From positions 81,609,363 to 81,673,362 of the forward strand of contig OZ038485.1 of NCBI GenBank assembly GCA_964036315.1: 64,000 nt of DNA, read 5' to 3'. The stretch is from Acanthosepion esculentum. Lineage: Eukaryota; Mollusca; Cephalopoda; Sepiida; Sepiidae. Below, piece after piece: positions 21,055 through 31,824 of the stretch. Within the stretch, counting starts at the first letter, position 1. The number at the start of each line of letters is the position of its first letter. The notes beneath the pieces were generated by a model. It saw only the letters and a list, made by a program, of their open reading frames with translations, did not search any database and was not told where the DNA came from. The position numbers and the translations under genes are program-made.

Positions 21055-21092
<38 letters not shown>
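21055..21092. repeat. (TA)n microsatellite
   Basis: About 19 TA units directly after the LTR-like repeat. Confidence 0.98.
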
Positions 21093-21095
<3 letters not shown>

Positions 21096-21250
21096 GAAAT
21101 ATAGTCTTAAAGTGTGCTATATTTATGGGATAAAGTGCTCAATATCAGAGATAGAGCGTGTGTAAATATAAAAGTGGACATGGAAGTCAGCACTTAGAGG
21201 CGACAGTCTGTTTCATGCTAGTGCAATCGTCAGGCAACTAGTGCTGTTAT
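21093..21250 (-). repeat. dispersed repeat, copy of the 18.6-kb element
   Basis: agtgtgctatatttatggga near 21112 is the complement of 18720-18745, and ggcgacagtctgtttcatgc near 21198 matches the foldback arm at 18.58 kb. Single-arm copy. Confidence 0.85.
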
Positions 21251-21282
21251 TTTTCTCGGCTATATAAGGGTCAGTGGTGCAT

Positions 21283-21562
21283 TATGGATAGTCTATTTTG
21301 GCGGTTACTTTTACCGGAAGTCGCTTATTTGTTTATTTATTTATGTCAAATTATTTTGCTTGTTTTTTTGTTTGTTTTAATTTTATTTTTATTTTTTATC
21401 TTATATATTTATTTATTTATTTTTTATTTTGATCGGTGTTTTTTTGTTAACGTAGTAAAAATTTGTTTATATAGCTTATTGTTGGTAGTCTATTATGGCG
21501 GTCATTTACCGGAAGTCGGATGTTTGCTTATTTATTTGGGTCAAATTGTTTTGCTTGTTTTT
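21283..21562 (+). repeat. direct repeat, ~75-bp unit, ~195 bp apart
   Basis: tagtctattttggcggttac...accggaagtcg near 21288 recurs as tagtctattatggcggtcat...accggaagtcgg near 21486. Both are followed by gtcaaattNttttgcttg. Confidence 0.85.
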
Positions 21563-21563
21563 A

Positions 21564-21573
<10 letters not shown>

Positions 21574-21640
<67 letters not shown>
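21574..21640. repeat. (TA)n microsatellite
   Basis: About 33 TA units, followed by two agtggacgtt phrases separated by a second short (TA)n. Confidence 0.98.
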
Positions 21641-21643
<3 letters not shown>

Positions 21644-21689
21644 TGGACGTTATTTATATATATATATATATATCAGTGGACGTTGAAGT

Positions 21690-21885
21690 CAAAGCTTCTG
21701 CAGTTACTTTCCTTATTGGCCGCCGCATCATGTAATTGTCAGTCGTTTTTAATGAAACTTGTATAAAAGAGAGATTGCTGATCAAATGCACAAATTACAT
21801 GACCCAGCAGCCAATAAGGAAGTAAACGCACAACCTTGTCAGTCGTCTATAATGTATAAAAGAGAGATTGCTGCCCAAATACAAA
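21690..21885. repeat. direct plus inverted repeat cluster with TATAAAAG
   Basis: tgtataaaagagagattgct occurs near 21759 and 21853. ttactttccttattggc (21703) is mirrored by gccaataaggaagtaa (21811). Two TATA-like boxes therefore sit in duplicated context; whether they act as promoters is unknown. Confidence 0.75.
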
Positions 21886-22174
21886 ATTATATATATATAT
21901 ATTTGTATGTATATAATGCTAAAAATTATAATGGGAGTGAGGTTAGAAAATGCAAATATGGATATATATTTTTCTTGTAATGAGTAATATTTTTGTTATG
22001 CTTGAATATACATCCGCACAAATCCCAAAATAGGATGCAGGGCTAGAGGGCGTAAGAAGATTGTGTTACGCCAATTAACCTGGATCCGAATACAAATTGC
22101 TTTCATAGGAAAGATGCACCTTGCAAACATTTATCATAGAATTTAACGTAAATGTTCATTAGACTACACTTGCA

Positions 22175-22390
22175 ATTAGAGCCGGTACAAGGGTCTCACG
22201 CGGTTCCCACCCAAAACTATGATACCCACCCCACGAATCTATGATACGACCCTCTATTCTACTACATGTCAATTTTCATAAGTCAATATTCATATAAAAT
22301 ACAAATTTTATTGTAATTTAATTATGTAGAATAATGAATCCAATGCAATTTCGGTGAACTATTCAACTCCAAAAAATATCGGAAGTTTGT
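22175..22390 (+). repeat. dispersed repeat family (copy 1 of 3)
   Basis: The phrases ctactacatgtcaattttca and ttcatataaaatacaaattt with ttattgtaa are shared with 29645-29830 (plus) and 37560-37735 (minus). No coding content; it could be one end of a hAT-like transposon. Confidence 0.8.
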
Positions 22391-22599
22391 GCGATGGTCG
22401 CATTTCAAAAGGGGATAGTAGGCTATCCTTGAAAATAAGCCTTCCAAGTCTTAGTTTTTTCTTGAATTCGGTCACCACAAACACGGCAAAAAATAAGTAT
22501 ATTGTCCACACGACATACTTCTAAGCTTATGTTAGTCTAGTATAGAGCCGTAATAACAAGATAGTGAGAAAGAATTGGAACTCGCGAGCAATATGTATA

Positions 22600-23030
22600 T
22601 ATCTCTACATATTGCTGATGTGTATGAAGAAGGCTTGGAAAACGTAAGCTTCACATAGCATAATGAGTTCAAGAGAGATAGAAGAAGACAGCAACTCACC
22701 TAACTGACGAGATTTTGTGAATGGATGGAGGAATTCTCGTCGGCATGAAGCGGAACCAACTGGTTAAAAATGTTAGATTAAAAGAATTAAAGAGAGCTTG
22801 GTAGACGTAACCTTCACATGGCATATTGAGGGCAAGAAAGATAAGGGAAGGCGGAGAGTCACCTACCTAACGAACTTTTGTGAAGAGATGGCTGAACAGG
22901 ATACCGGAGGTTTACCAAATGGAGAAAACATGCTAAGAGCCACAAGGTATAGGAAGTATTGGAGAGCCATTATCGCTCATGTCCGGAAGGGACGCGGCGA
23001 AATAGAAGTATCTACTATATACAAGTTGTG
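22600..23030 (+). pseudogene. LINE C-terminal fragments, two in tandem
   Basis: The frame 22798-23031 reads HIEGKKDKGRRRVTYLTNFC, then YRKYWRAIIAHVRKGRG, the end of an RT polyprotein (IEGKRDRGRQRxTYL ... DRKLWRAMIAHVxKGHGT). A second, more decayed copy of the same segment lies just upstream at 22615-22795. Both are very short 5' truncations. Copies of this family lie at 24.2, 30.8-31.6, 32.7, 34.5-35.3, 41.4-42.1 and 63.9 kb. Confidence 0.85.
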
Positions 23031-23209
23031 AGCGCGTGGCTGAAGGATTAGGGTTCGAATCTCAATATTTATATCTGCGTGATTAACTCGTTTGTTTTTT
23101 TACGGCTATTCAATCTTTTGAGAGATATTTTTAAAGCCAGAAAATATTTTTATATTGTAAGGATTTCTTGGCGATAATAATTATTTACTGATACAAGTCC
23201 TACTAATTA

Positions 23210-23355
23210 ATCCATAGCTGGGGAGAGAAGGCGCATTTATTCTTTTGTTAAGGATATTTGCGCGTAAGTGGATATAACGGACCCGACTGCAATTGGAACA
23301 CGGATCTCCAATTTACACTTCCGACCTGTTATTTATTACACCACTCGCGCATCCA
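23210..23355 (-). repeat. tRNA-derived SINE body and head
   Basis: On the minus strand, right after the 5S-like segment, comes gcgcgagtggtgtaataaat (A-box-like) and gtgttccaattgc (weak B box). It is followed by a body ending in cacttacgcgcaaatatcc, a block shared with SINEs at 35.4-35.9, 36.8, 52.4 and 55.6 kb. Confidence 0.7.
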
Positions 23356-23464
23356 GGTCTACAGCACCTGGTATTCCCAAGCGGTCACCAATCTAAGTAC
23401 TGACCAATCTCGACGTTGCTTAACGTCCAAGAAGCGATGTTTCAACGTAATATGATCGTAAGCC
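23356..23464 (-). pseudogene. 5S rRNA-like sequence (5' part of a composite SINE)
   Basis: On the minus strand this reads as an almost whole animal 5S rRNA. The start gcttacgatcatattacgttg matches the 5' arm, ttaagcaacgtcgag matches the A-box region, and cagtacttagattggtgacc with cttgggaataccaggtgctg (B/C regions) leads to gtagac at the end. Relative to a typical mollusc 5S about 12 nt are missing before ttaagcaacg. It runs without a gap into a tRNA-like segment, so it is more likely the promoter half of a 5S-tRNA chimeric SINE than an isolated 5S pseudogene. Confidence 0.85.
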
Positions 23465-23644
23465 AATATCTGCTTGAGATTATACTAGCGGGCAGCACCA
23501 TTTTGGAAGTGATTAAATAGTATAGCCCAAACCCTTTTCGAAACTGTTAGACGAAGGTATTTGAAAGCTATCGATGGTTGTGCTATGACAAAGTCGCAAG
23601 TCCTCATCGAGTAGGCAGATAAAAACTTTCATTCGCAGTCAATT

Positions 23645-23813
23645 GTCTGTAACCCGGATATAAGAGAAACTCGGATATAAGAGAGATTCTCTCTGGTCCC
23701 AAATTAGAGCCTGTGTTAATGTATATATAATAGACCAAACCCGGATATAAGAGAAACCCGGATATAAGAGACTTCTCCGGTCCCGACAACTCTTTTATAT
23801 CCGGGTTACACTG
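23645..23813. mobile_element. pogo/Tigger-like MITE, copy 1
   Basis: The right terminus is ccgggttacactg followed by TA. The left terminus is a mutated tgtctgtaacccggat. The interior repeats cggatataagaga four times and contains tgtgttaatgtatatataat. The copy at 54190-54359 is almost identical inside and has better termini. Confidence 0.8.
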
Positions 23814-23836
23814 TATATATATAAGAGAGAAAAAGA

Positions 23837-24115
23837 GAATTTGTAAACAGTGACTATTACTGTTGATGATACAAGACTCTTCGTTAAGACGAATCGAGTT
23901 CTCCGGTCACTGGCGTGTTTGTCTAAAAATAAATACGTCTAAAAATTCACCTTCATCCCTGCCGTGCGCCAATGGGGTTAAAATTAGCGGTAAAATCTCC
24001 GACTGATACCAAATCAGTCGGGTTTCGATCCCGGCTTGAGTCAATCGGATGTCTAGCCATACTTGATGAGCTTTAACCCTCTCTCTGGACCTTCTTTGCC
24101 GTAGGGCTGCTTGCA
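23837..24115 (+). repeat. tRNA-derived SINE, copy 2, ribozyme end decayed
   Basis: Same family as 9757-10020, sharing gaatttgtaaacagtgacta and tcagtcgggtttcgat. The B box here (gggtttcgatcccgg) is closer to consensus. At the hammerhead position it reads ctagccatacttgatgagct and then diverges. Stem II, GAAA and the cleavage site are absent, so this copy cannot fold the ribozyme. Confidence 0.85.
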
Positions 24116-24225
24116 ACTCTTTTCATCGGGACTCTTCTCTTTGGTGAGGTGCGAGCAAATTCTCATTCCGGAAATTCGGCCCAGAGAAGAAAAAAAAAGT
24201 TTGGAAAACACTGATTTAGTAAAGT

Positions 24226-24300
24226 TAGAGCAACAAAAAAGACAGGAAGTTGTGGAGAGCTGCGATCGCCCGCATCTTTAAGGGCCATGAAACATGAAAG
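24226..24300 (+). pseudogene. LINE C-terminal stub
   Basis: Translates as DRKLWRAAIARIFKGHET before a stop. This is the same terminal block as the 22.6-23.0 kb fragments. Confidence 0.75.
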
Positions 24301-24583
24301 TTAGAAGAAAGATTTGAGAGAGAAAAAAAAGTTTTGTGGGTGTATGAAATTATGTAAAGTTTATTTTATTTATTTATTTATTTCATTTATTTATTTTTGC
24401 ATGAGTTGCCAACTGCAGTTGGTTACACGATGCAACGAAATGGCGTGTTTGTGATATCTGATCTGTTTACATTTACAGATTGAAAAGTGTATAATGTACA
24501 TATTTACACTGCGCGGCTTTCCATAATACCAAGGGAGTATTAGGAATATCGCTTACTCAGTCAGGGAGTGGCACGGGGATAAA

Positions 24584-24629
<46 letters not shown>

Positions 24630-25611
24630 GTGTATGTGTGTGTGCTTAAATAAGCATGAGTGAGAACTTTGTGTCGTACTTAGCCTCTAGTGAAAACCTG
24701 GGCATGTCCACTTCTTCGGTATAGATGCACGCTGTTTAGACAACAACAAAAAAACAAACAAACAAACTAAAAATAGGCGTTGCCTAGGACAAAATAAAAT
24801 TATAGAAGGCTAGAAGCGTGAAAAAAAGAAATGGCAAAAGTAGAGATAGCAAAGGGGAAACTTTATGAGAGAGAGGAAAGAAAAATATGAAAAAAAGAAA
24901 AAACACAAAAAATATCACAAAAAATAATTTACAAACAAAACGTAATAAAAATGAAAAAAGAAAAGTAAAAATAAATAAACAAAGAGAAAGAAAGGTTTTT
25001 AGCTCCTACGCCTTCGACCCTGACCCTTGACCTCGAATTGGCATACATCTCAGCCAATCAGAAGGCGAGATACTGATCGGGTGATACACAAGCCAAAATT
25101 ACCAACTCTCTAAAAGTTTGACACGGGCGACTTGTGTACTATACTCGTGAAGAACTGTATGTCATTGTACACTAACACTTTGTAATATGTTCGCCGTGTT
25201 AGTTAAAAAAACATGTTCTTTTTGCTATTTTATGTGCGTTTGTTTCTGCATTTCAAAATTTCACAATTTATAAATATCTTAAAAATAATTTACCTTCCTA
25301 ATACGCTGTAAGAGGGAACGTCCTCCTAATTAAAAAAAAAATGTTCATTTTTTTTTTTTACTTTTGTTTTGTTTACCCAGTAAAACAGGTCTCAAACATA
25401 TGCAATCGATGTGTTCCTGTTGCTGACAGAAAGGCAAACGCCCAACACAAGTCTATGTGATGAAGTGGGGCACGTTTTTTGGGGAATCAAACGCACAACA
25501 ATTAAAATAAAAATATCTACGAAACTAAATTGCTATCATTATTATTCTACTGTTATGTGTCCCTTTTAAATACATATGTGTGTGTGTGGCGCGTGCGTAC
25601 ATGCTTGCGTG
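24300..25611. other. A-rich sequence with a (TG)n run; no gene
   Basis: (TG)n occupies 24585-24642. The stretch 24740-24990 is A-rich. ccaatcagaaggcgag near 25053 contains a CCAAT-like box without other promoter parts. Nothing coding. Confidence 0.5.
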
Positions 25612-25614
25612 TGT

Positions 25615-25676
<62 letters not shown>
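25612..25676. repeat. (GATA)n tetranucleotide microsatellite
   Basis: About 16 tagatagata units. Short TG runs follow at 25780. Confidence 0.99.
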
Positions 25677-25678
<2 letters not shown>

Positions 25679-25679
25679 C

Positions 25680-25778
25680 TAACTGAGATAATTAACAAAT
25701 TAAGATATATATTAGCAAACTAAGATAGCTAGATAGATAGATATATGAACTAAGATAGAAAGAAAAGTCTGAGGTATA

Positions 25779-25809
<31 letters not shown>

Positions 25810-26395
25810 TATGTCTATCTGTGGATATGTAATGTTCAGGGTTGTCCGAAAATCTTGTCATAATTACATGATAATATAATTTTCTATTTAAGATGGCTGA
25901 AACGAAAATGATCGTATTCATACAGACCTTCTTCATGTGTAACAGCGTCAATGAAAGTGAATAAACTGAATCCAGTACAAGTATTTTGTATTCCAGTATT
26001 ACTAGTTCTTCTATTGCTCTCATGACTTTTGGGTAGAGGACGACAAGATTTTCGGACCACCCTGTCGCGTGTCTGAATATATGTGAAAGTATGTGTGTGT
26101 ATAATATATATTGTTTACGTGTGCCTATATGTAATAGATCATGTGTATATATAATGTATGTGTGCGTATATATACTGTATATGCTTTCGTGTGTGTGCGA
26201 CTGTGTATGTACTCACTTCATTGTCAGTTTGAATATATATAAACATGCATTTAATTTCATTTAATATTGAAATAAAAAAACCGTCAATCTTCTTTGCAAC
26301 ACAATAAACATTAGTATTTTTTAAACTTTAACCATAATTTTAATCTTCTTTTGCAAGTCAATAAACACTGCATCAGTTGTCATTTAAAGAGTGAG
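25680..26395. other. no recognised gene
   Basis: TG/TA-rich unique sequence. Minus-strand frame 25712-26023 lacks family features. Confidence 0.45.
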
Positions 26396-26399
26396 TACA

Positions 26400-27075
26400 T
26401 TTTTTTTTTTTTTTGGTGGGGGGTCAACCATATATGTTTGTATTATTATTAATTTATTTCCTCTGGTTTCTGGCTTATACTCATCTCTTTTTGTGTCAGA
26501 AATGTCATCATGACATTTTCTACTGAGCACTTTTTGAAGAAAAATAAAAACAACAAAAAAAAACACCTAAAATCACATCTATTTTGCATAGATAAAGGTG
26601 TGGGCTCTTCTTGTGGGGACAATTTTTCGTTTTTCTTTAAGACCTGAGCTACCAGGAATACCCTCAATGAGTCTATATTTGAATCTTTTCCAATCAATCC
26701 GAGGACTCCAACTACAACTGGGGCTGTTGATGACCTCATGTGCCCCATTTTTGAGATTTAAATTTCAAGGTCCTTATACTTTGATAGTTTTTTGAAGATC
26801 TTCAAAGATACATTGCAGTCTGCAGAGATTGCCATCTCAATAAGAAGGCACGTTTTGTTTTTGCGGTTTCTGATTACGATGCCTGGGCAATAAACTTTGA
26901 TTGGTTTCTCTGTGTGTATTGTAAAGTCCCATAAAATTGTTACAGGAACTATCTCCGTAACTGAGTCTGGGTGGTGTTCATACCAGTTTCTTGCAGTTTC
27001 CTTTCCGTAAAAGTTGCAGATTTTCCAATGCAGATATTAGCCCACACCGGGTTTTATATTCACTGAGTGTCAATA
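26400..27075 (-). pseudogene. second LINE family, C-terminal domain and 3' tail
   Basis: Minus-strand frames give, in order, a region like TLSEYKTRCGLIS, pieces like PGIVIRNRKNKTCLLIEMAI, and then SSTAPVVVGVLGLIGKDS. This is the end-domain of a LINE family in which a nucleic-acid-binding or endonuclease-like tail carries PVVVGALGLV. The tail gagaaaatgtcatgatgac...ccagaggaaataa then ends in aataataat at about 26445. The same family forms the stack at 43.7-44.8 kb. Frameshifted; no RT core. Confidence 0.75.
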
Positions 27076-27085
27076 CTGTGCAACA

Positions 27086-27087
<2 letters not shown>

Positions 27088-27145
<58 letters not shown>

Positions 27146-27146
27146 T
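27088..27146. repeat. (ATT)n trinucleotide microsatellite
   Basis: About 19 ATT units. The poly-Tyr frame across it is an artefact. Confidence 0.98.
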
Positions 27147-27282
27147 TATTATAAAAATTAAAGTCTTTGATGATCTGTTAAGAGGCGAATCTGGAAGTCA
27201 CCATGTAACGGGGATTTTTCAGGCCACACTTCAAAAACGTTTTATCACTAAAAATATTCTTCCTAAATAACAAACTTTAAAC

Positions 27283-27284
<2 letters not shown>

Positions 27285-27366
<82 letters not shown>

Positions 27367-27375
27367 CGGCTAAGT

Positions 27376-27458
<83 letters not shown>

Positions 27459-27495
27459 AATACAAATATAAAATTTGTCACTTAGCCGATTACTG
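27285..27495. repeat. (TA)n / (GA)n block with inverted flanks
   Basis: (TA)n at 27285-27363, then aatcggctaagtgaca, a second (TA)n at 27378-27420 and (GA)n to 27454. It ends with tgtcacttagccgatt near 27476, the exact complement of the first flank. Confidence 0.95.
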
Positions 27496-28365
27496 TTATT
27501 AATTTCTAAAAGAATTACTGGATTTTATTTTCTTTATTCGACATATTTTATTCACTACAAATGTTGCTTTTAGTTGATTGCCGTATTGAGTAGAAGCTGT
27601 GTTTTATTTCTCGAATGTGCAGGCCGTTAGACGAAATAAATACAGTGTTTTAAAGCAAACGGAGCGTCTACTCAAATATCAGTATCCTCTCTAAAAATAA
27701 CTTTCGAAACTTTGAAGTAATATAAAATTAAAAATATATCAAAATTCAGGTATAAACAATAAAATATATCTGTGAAATGAAAAGACTGTATGAATAAAAA
27801 AAAAATAGGATTTTTTTTGCTTTGCCAAAAAAAGAAAGTCTTCCTTCCTGGTAAAAAAAAAAAAGAAAAAAAACTTTCGTTTTTTGTTTTTTTGCTATCT
27901 TTATTCAATATTCATATTTTTGTGAATTAAATATTAATCTCGAACAGAATTTTAGCATGTTCAGAGATTATTAATTTTATTAATATTTTTCTTATTAAAA
28001 TTTTTGTTTATGAATATTTTCAGCGTGATCACACGACAGTTTATACATTTTTTTTTTAAGTTTCGGCACAAAGTGAAGAGACCTCCAATATGAAACCCCC
28101 CAAAAAAATATTAATTTCACTGATTACATCCTCGTAAAGTATATTTCAGTAGATGCTTGCTTAGTTAAAAGTCCTCGACGCCTTTTTTTTTTGCAGTTTA
28201 CACACACGCCCGCACACACAGACACAGGCACAAACATAAAAGTGTCGCCTTCGAACTGAGAATTGAGTTTTATTAATACTCATTCTAAAAAACACTAATT
28301 GTACCGCTACTACAAGAAATTCTGAACTTACGTAATTTTAACTTTGCCAACAGAATTCCGGCCAA
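27496..28365. other. AT-rich, no recognised gene
   Basis: Runs of A/T and unique sequence. The minus-strand frame 27672-27908 is low complexity. Confidence 0.5.
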
Positions 28366-29085
28366 AGAAACAGAAGAGAAAGAGAGAGGGAGAGTAAGGA
28401 AGAGCAAGAAAGAGAGTAAGGAAGAGAAAGAGAGAGTAGGGAAGAGAGAGAGAGAAAGTAAGGAAGTGAGAGAGAGTAAGGAAGAATGGGAGAAAGGAAG
28501 AGAGTAATGAAGAGAGTAAAAAGAGAGAGAGGAAGAGAGGGTAAGGAAGAGAAAGTAAGGAAGTGAAAGAGAGAGTAACGAAGAGAGAGAGAGTAAAGAA
28601 GAGAGAAAGTAAGGGTGAGAGAGAGAGAGAAGAAGGAAAAGAGAAAGTAAGGAAGAGAGAAAGAGAGAGAGAGTAAGGGAGAAGAGAGTAAGAAGGAGAA
28701 AGTGTAAGGAAGAGAGAGGTATGAAAGAGAAAGAGTATGAAAGAGAAAGAGTATGAAAGAGAAAGAGTAATGAATAGAGAGAGTAATGAAGAGAGAGAGG
28801 GGAAGAAGAGATTAAGGAAGAGAGAGTAAGGGAGAGAGAGAGAAATTAAGGAAGTGAGAGAGAGTAAGGAAGAGGGGGAGTATCCTTACTCCCCCCTTCC
28901 TTACTTAAGAGAGAGTAAGGAAGAAAGAGAGAGTAAGGAAGACAGAGCAAGGAAGACAGTGTAAGGAAAAGAGCGAGAGTAATGAAGAGAGAGAGAGAAA
29001 GTAAGGAAGAGAGGAAAAGAGAAAAAGTGTAAGGAATCAAGAGAGAGAGTGAGAAAGAGTAAGGAAGAGAGTGAAAGGCGTGAGA
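28366..29085. repeat. ~0.7-kb polypurine tract, degenerate (AGTAAGGAAGAGAGAG)n
   Basis: Nearly all purine on the plus strand, with gtaaggaaga recurring dozens of times at irregular spacing. There is one short pyrimidine interruption at 28891-28907. The Leu/Ser-rich minus frames at 28846-29206 are its translation. Confidence 0.95.
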
Positions 29086-29644
29086 TGGGGAGATAAATGG
29101 AGAAAATACATTTTAGCAGGTTTTCGCCATTTGATTCCAAACAAAAATTGTTTGACCCCGTAAAAAAAAGTTGTTTTTTCAAGTCTCTAATAAAAAAAAA
29201 AATCACTCAAAAAGCCCAGAACCTTGACCGACTTAAATACGGAAAAGTCATCTAGATAATAAAACGCTTCGAGTTTTGTGTTTTTTTCCACAGAGACTGA
29301 AAAGGTGAAAAAGTTATCACTTCACTTCTGTTGTCCTGTAGATATAATAATAGACAATTTATTTGTTGTTTACTAACACTACCAGTAAACTAGATATCAG
29401 TGGCACAAAATGGCGATGCTTATTTAGAAAGCAATAGGACCTCATAAAAAAAGAAAACAAAAAAACATCGATTAAAAACTTTCATTACTATTATCATTAA
29501 TAATATGGAATTGACTTTTTTTTTTTACTCTGTTGATTACAATAAAATCTTATATGTTGAAGATGGCGCTTACGTATTAGTACTAGTACAGCGACCTGAC
29601 ATTATCAGGGTTTATATCAAGGAAGTAAAATTCATAAAAAATAT
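29086..29644. other. no recognised feature
   Basis: AT-rich unique sequence with poly-A/T runs. Confidence 0.5.
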
Positions 29645-29835
29645 TTAACTGGGGCCGAATAGCAGGGCTAGTGCAAGGGTTTTATGCCCCACCCTGAATC
29701 TGTGATACGGGGCCCCCACTCTACTACATGTCGATTTTCATAAAGTAGTATTCATATAAAATACAAATTTTATTGTAACTTAATAATGTACAATATAGGT
29801 GAACAATTCAACTAGAAAAGTTGAAAATAAATACA
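29645..29835 (+). repeat. dispersed repeat family (copy 2 of 3)
   Basis: ctactacatgtcgattttca near 29719 and ttcatataaaatacaaattt near 29750 match the copy at 22.2 kb. The left edge reads agggctagtgcaagggtttt. Confidence 0.8.
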
Positions 29836-29837
29836 TT

Positions 29838-30085
29838 GTGTTGTGAATATGGATTCTCTCCCCTTTGATAATACAAGCTATAAAAGCTGTACATTTCCGC
29901 TTGTCAAGTAGACGAGTAGTAAGATTCTTAATTGAATAAATTGTAATGAAAACAGGACAAGAGATTCAGTCTAGTAATCTTTTATTCAATTAAGAATCTT
30001 ACTACTCGTCTACGTGACAAGCGGAAATGTACAGCTTTTATAGCTTGGATTATCAAAGGGGAGATAATCCATATTCACAACAATG
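29838..30085. repeat. foldback, ~95-bp arms
   Basis: ctgtacatttccgcttgtca near 29889 mirrors tgacaagcggaaatgtacag near 30016, and acgagtagtaagattcttaa near 29913 mirrors ttaagaatcttactactcgt. The loop is about 40 bp. It is directly joined to the preceding dispersed repeat. Confidence 0.95.
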
Positions 30086-30829
30086 TATAAAACTAAATAA
30101 AAATTAGAGATATGTCATCATAGATCATTTGATCTTAAATAAGTTTTTAACATCAACTTGCTATTTTTCTTGTTCAAAAGTTGAATAATTTTAACACATT
30201 TAACATTAAGGTTAAAACAAAATATTGAATTTTATATAGTTTTTTCAAGATATAGTATGAGCAAAACAAATTCACGGATTTCGACGAAAAATAAAAGAAC
30301 CCAGAATAACATTAAAATCGGCGAAAATTGTTTATCATTGAATAATCGTCAGTTGTGCTTAGTTGAATTTGTAACGTATATAAATGTAGGTAGAAAAAGG
30401 CAAATGTTAATAAGATAGCCAGTGTCACAAAGCACTGCCCAGAGACCCCAGTCAGGCTCACACCACTCTGTTGAGAGGGTCTGAATGTAGTATGCACCGG
30501 CCCTGCCGAATATAATATATTTGATTCGAAACAAGGAATGCATGATTTACATACTTTCTGAGCTAAGCTTAGTCAACTAGGGAGGATACCTAATCAGCTT
30601 AGTCGCAATGAAAACCACCCTCCTATGCCACGCATCGTGAAAATGATGTGAAATAATTTTAGTGTGCAAATTCAGCCCAACAGACTTAAAGGTCACTTCC
30701 AATACTCATAAAAATCTGGCCACGAGCCTGCACTTCGTAAAGATATAATTCAATCCAATACTCATGGTCTAAGAGTATCCCTATATGTCATGTCCCTTCA
30801 GGATGTAGGCAAACACGGCTTTCCACAAT
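30086..30829. other. no recognised gene
   Basis: AT-rich. Minus-strand frames 30312-30543 show nothing recognisable. Confidence 0.45.
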
Positions 30830-31215
30830 TTCCTGTGCTATGTAGCTCTTGATAATTTTTTTTCTTTGTGTGATCTCTTCTAAAACTTGTTGCACCATTT
30901 ATTTACTCGCTAAGTAGGTTATGCCTTATTTTCTTCTATCCCTCTCGCCTTCAATATGTCTTCTGGGTATCATGTTTTCTACCCCCTCACTCCTCATTAT
31001 GTTCCCTAGTAATTTCAACTTCCTCTTCCTGATGTTAAGCATAGGTAACCATTTTGTTTCCATTTTCTCCAAAACTTCGTCGTTGCTCACATGCTCGGTT
31101 CGTGGTATCTTCAGCATCTTTCTGTAGAACCACATTTCTGTTGCTTCAAGTCTCTTCATCATTTGTGTGGAGACTGTCCAGTATTCACTGCCATATAGAA
31201 CGACAGATATCACGT
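30830..31215 (-). pseudogene. LINE C-terminal domain fragment
   Basis: The minus frame 31213-30926 (95 aa) reads SVVLYGSEYWTVSTQMMKRL, then EATEMWFYRKMLKIPRTEHV, then LGNIMRSEGVENMI and HIEGERDRRK. This is the region after the RT thumb of the same LINE family as 22.6 kb: YGSECWT, then the trailing MWFxRRMLxIxWTxHVSN block. Intact frame here, but truncated at both sides. Confidence 0.9.
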
Positions 31216-31289
31216 AAGAATTCAGTACTCTAACGAAAAATATATCTGTATAATTCCAAGCACAGAGTTGAGAGAGCTTCTTTTTAAAG

Positions 31290-31610
31290 CGGTTTGCTAA
31301 TATAACAAATTGGATTTGAAATTTAATTTTACTTCTTCATGTTGGATGAATACAGAGGTTGTAGTGCGCCATTTTTCATCTCCCCCATGCCATCCTAGAA
31401 CCTTTTCCCCATAGATAAGTGTGTCCATTGTATTTCCCGTTGACTTACTGTGGGGTACATTTTGTTTCCATTTTCTCAAAACCTTTGTCGGTGCTCACAT
31501 ATTCGGTCCATGGTATCCTCAGTATCCTTCTGTAAAACCATGTTTCTATCGCTTCAAGTCTCTTCTTCTGTGAAGTGATTGTCTTGAATCTATTGCCATA
31601 TTGGAGGGCT
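31290..31610 (-). pseudogene. LINE C-terminal fragment, more decayed
   Basis: Minus-strand reading around 31600-31440 recovers LKR, KHGFTEGY and GPNM-like pieces parallel to 31.1 kb, then VLRKWKQNV. Frameshifted. Possibly a second copy of the same segment inserted nearby. Confidence 0.65.
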
Positions 31611-31615
31611 GTTAG

Positions 31616-31824
31616 CTAAACTTAACTCCACAGCTAGGCGCCATTGATATTTTGTTAACTTGCCATGAGCTTGACACAAAGTCACAACTAAAGAGTAGCC
31701 AGTGAGAACCAAAGCGATGCTATGTATCTGTTGCAGTTCAAATTACAACAATCAAAATTAAAATATTAAAACTGCAATGCTCCAGTAAGTATCTAACTCT
31801 CTCTCTCTGTATCATCTATCATCT
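31616..31824. other. spacer with short (CT)n
   Basis: Unique sequence ending with a ctctctctctg run near 31798. Confidence 0.4.

Noticed and set aside
23356..23464. Functional 5S rRNA gene
   Set aside because: An internal stretch of about 12 nt is missing and it is fused to a tRNA-like unit without a terminator.
25712..26023. 103-aa minus-strand frame
   Set aside because: It begins in unique DNA and ends in TG/GATA repeats; no recognisable motif.
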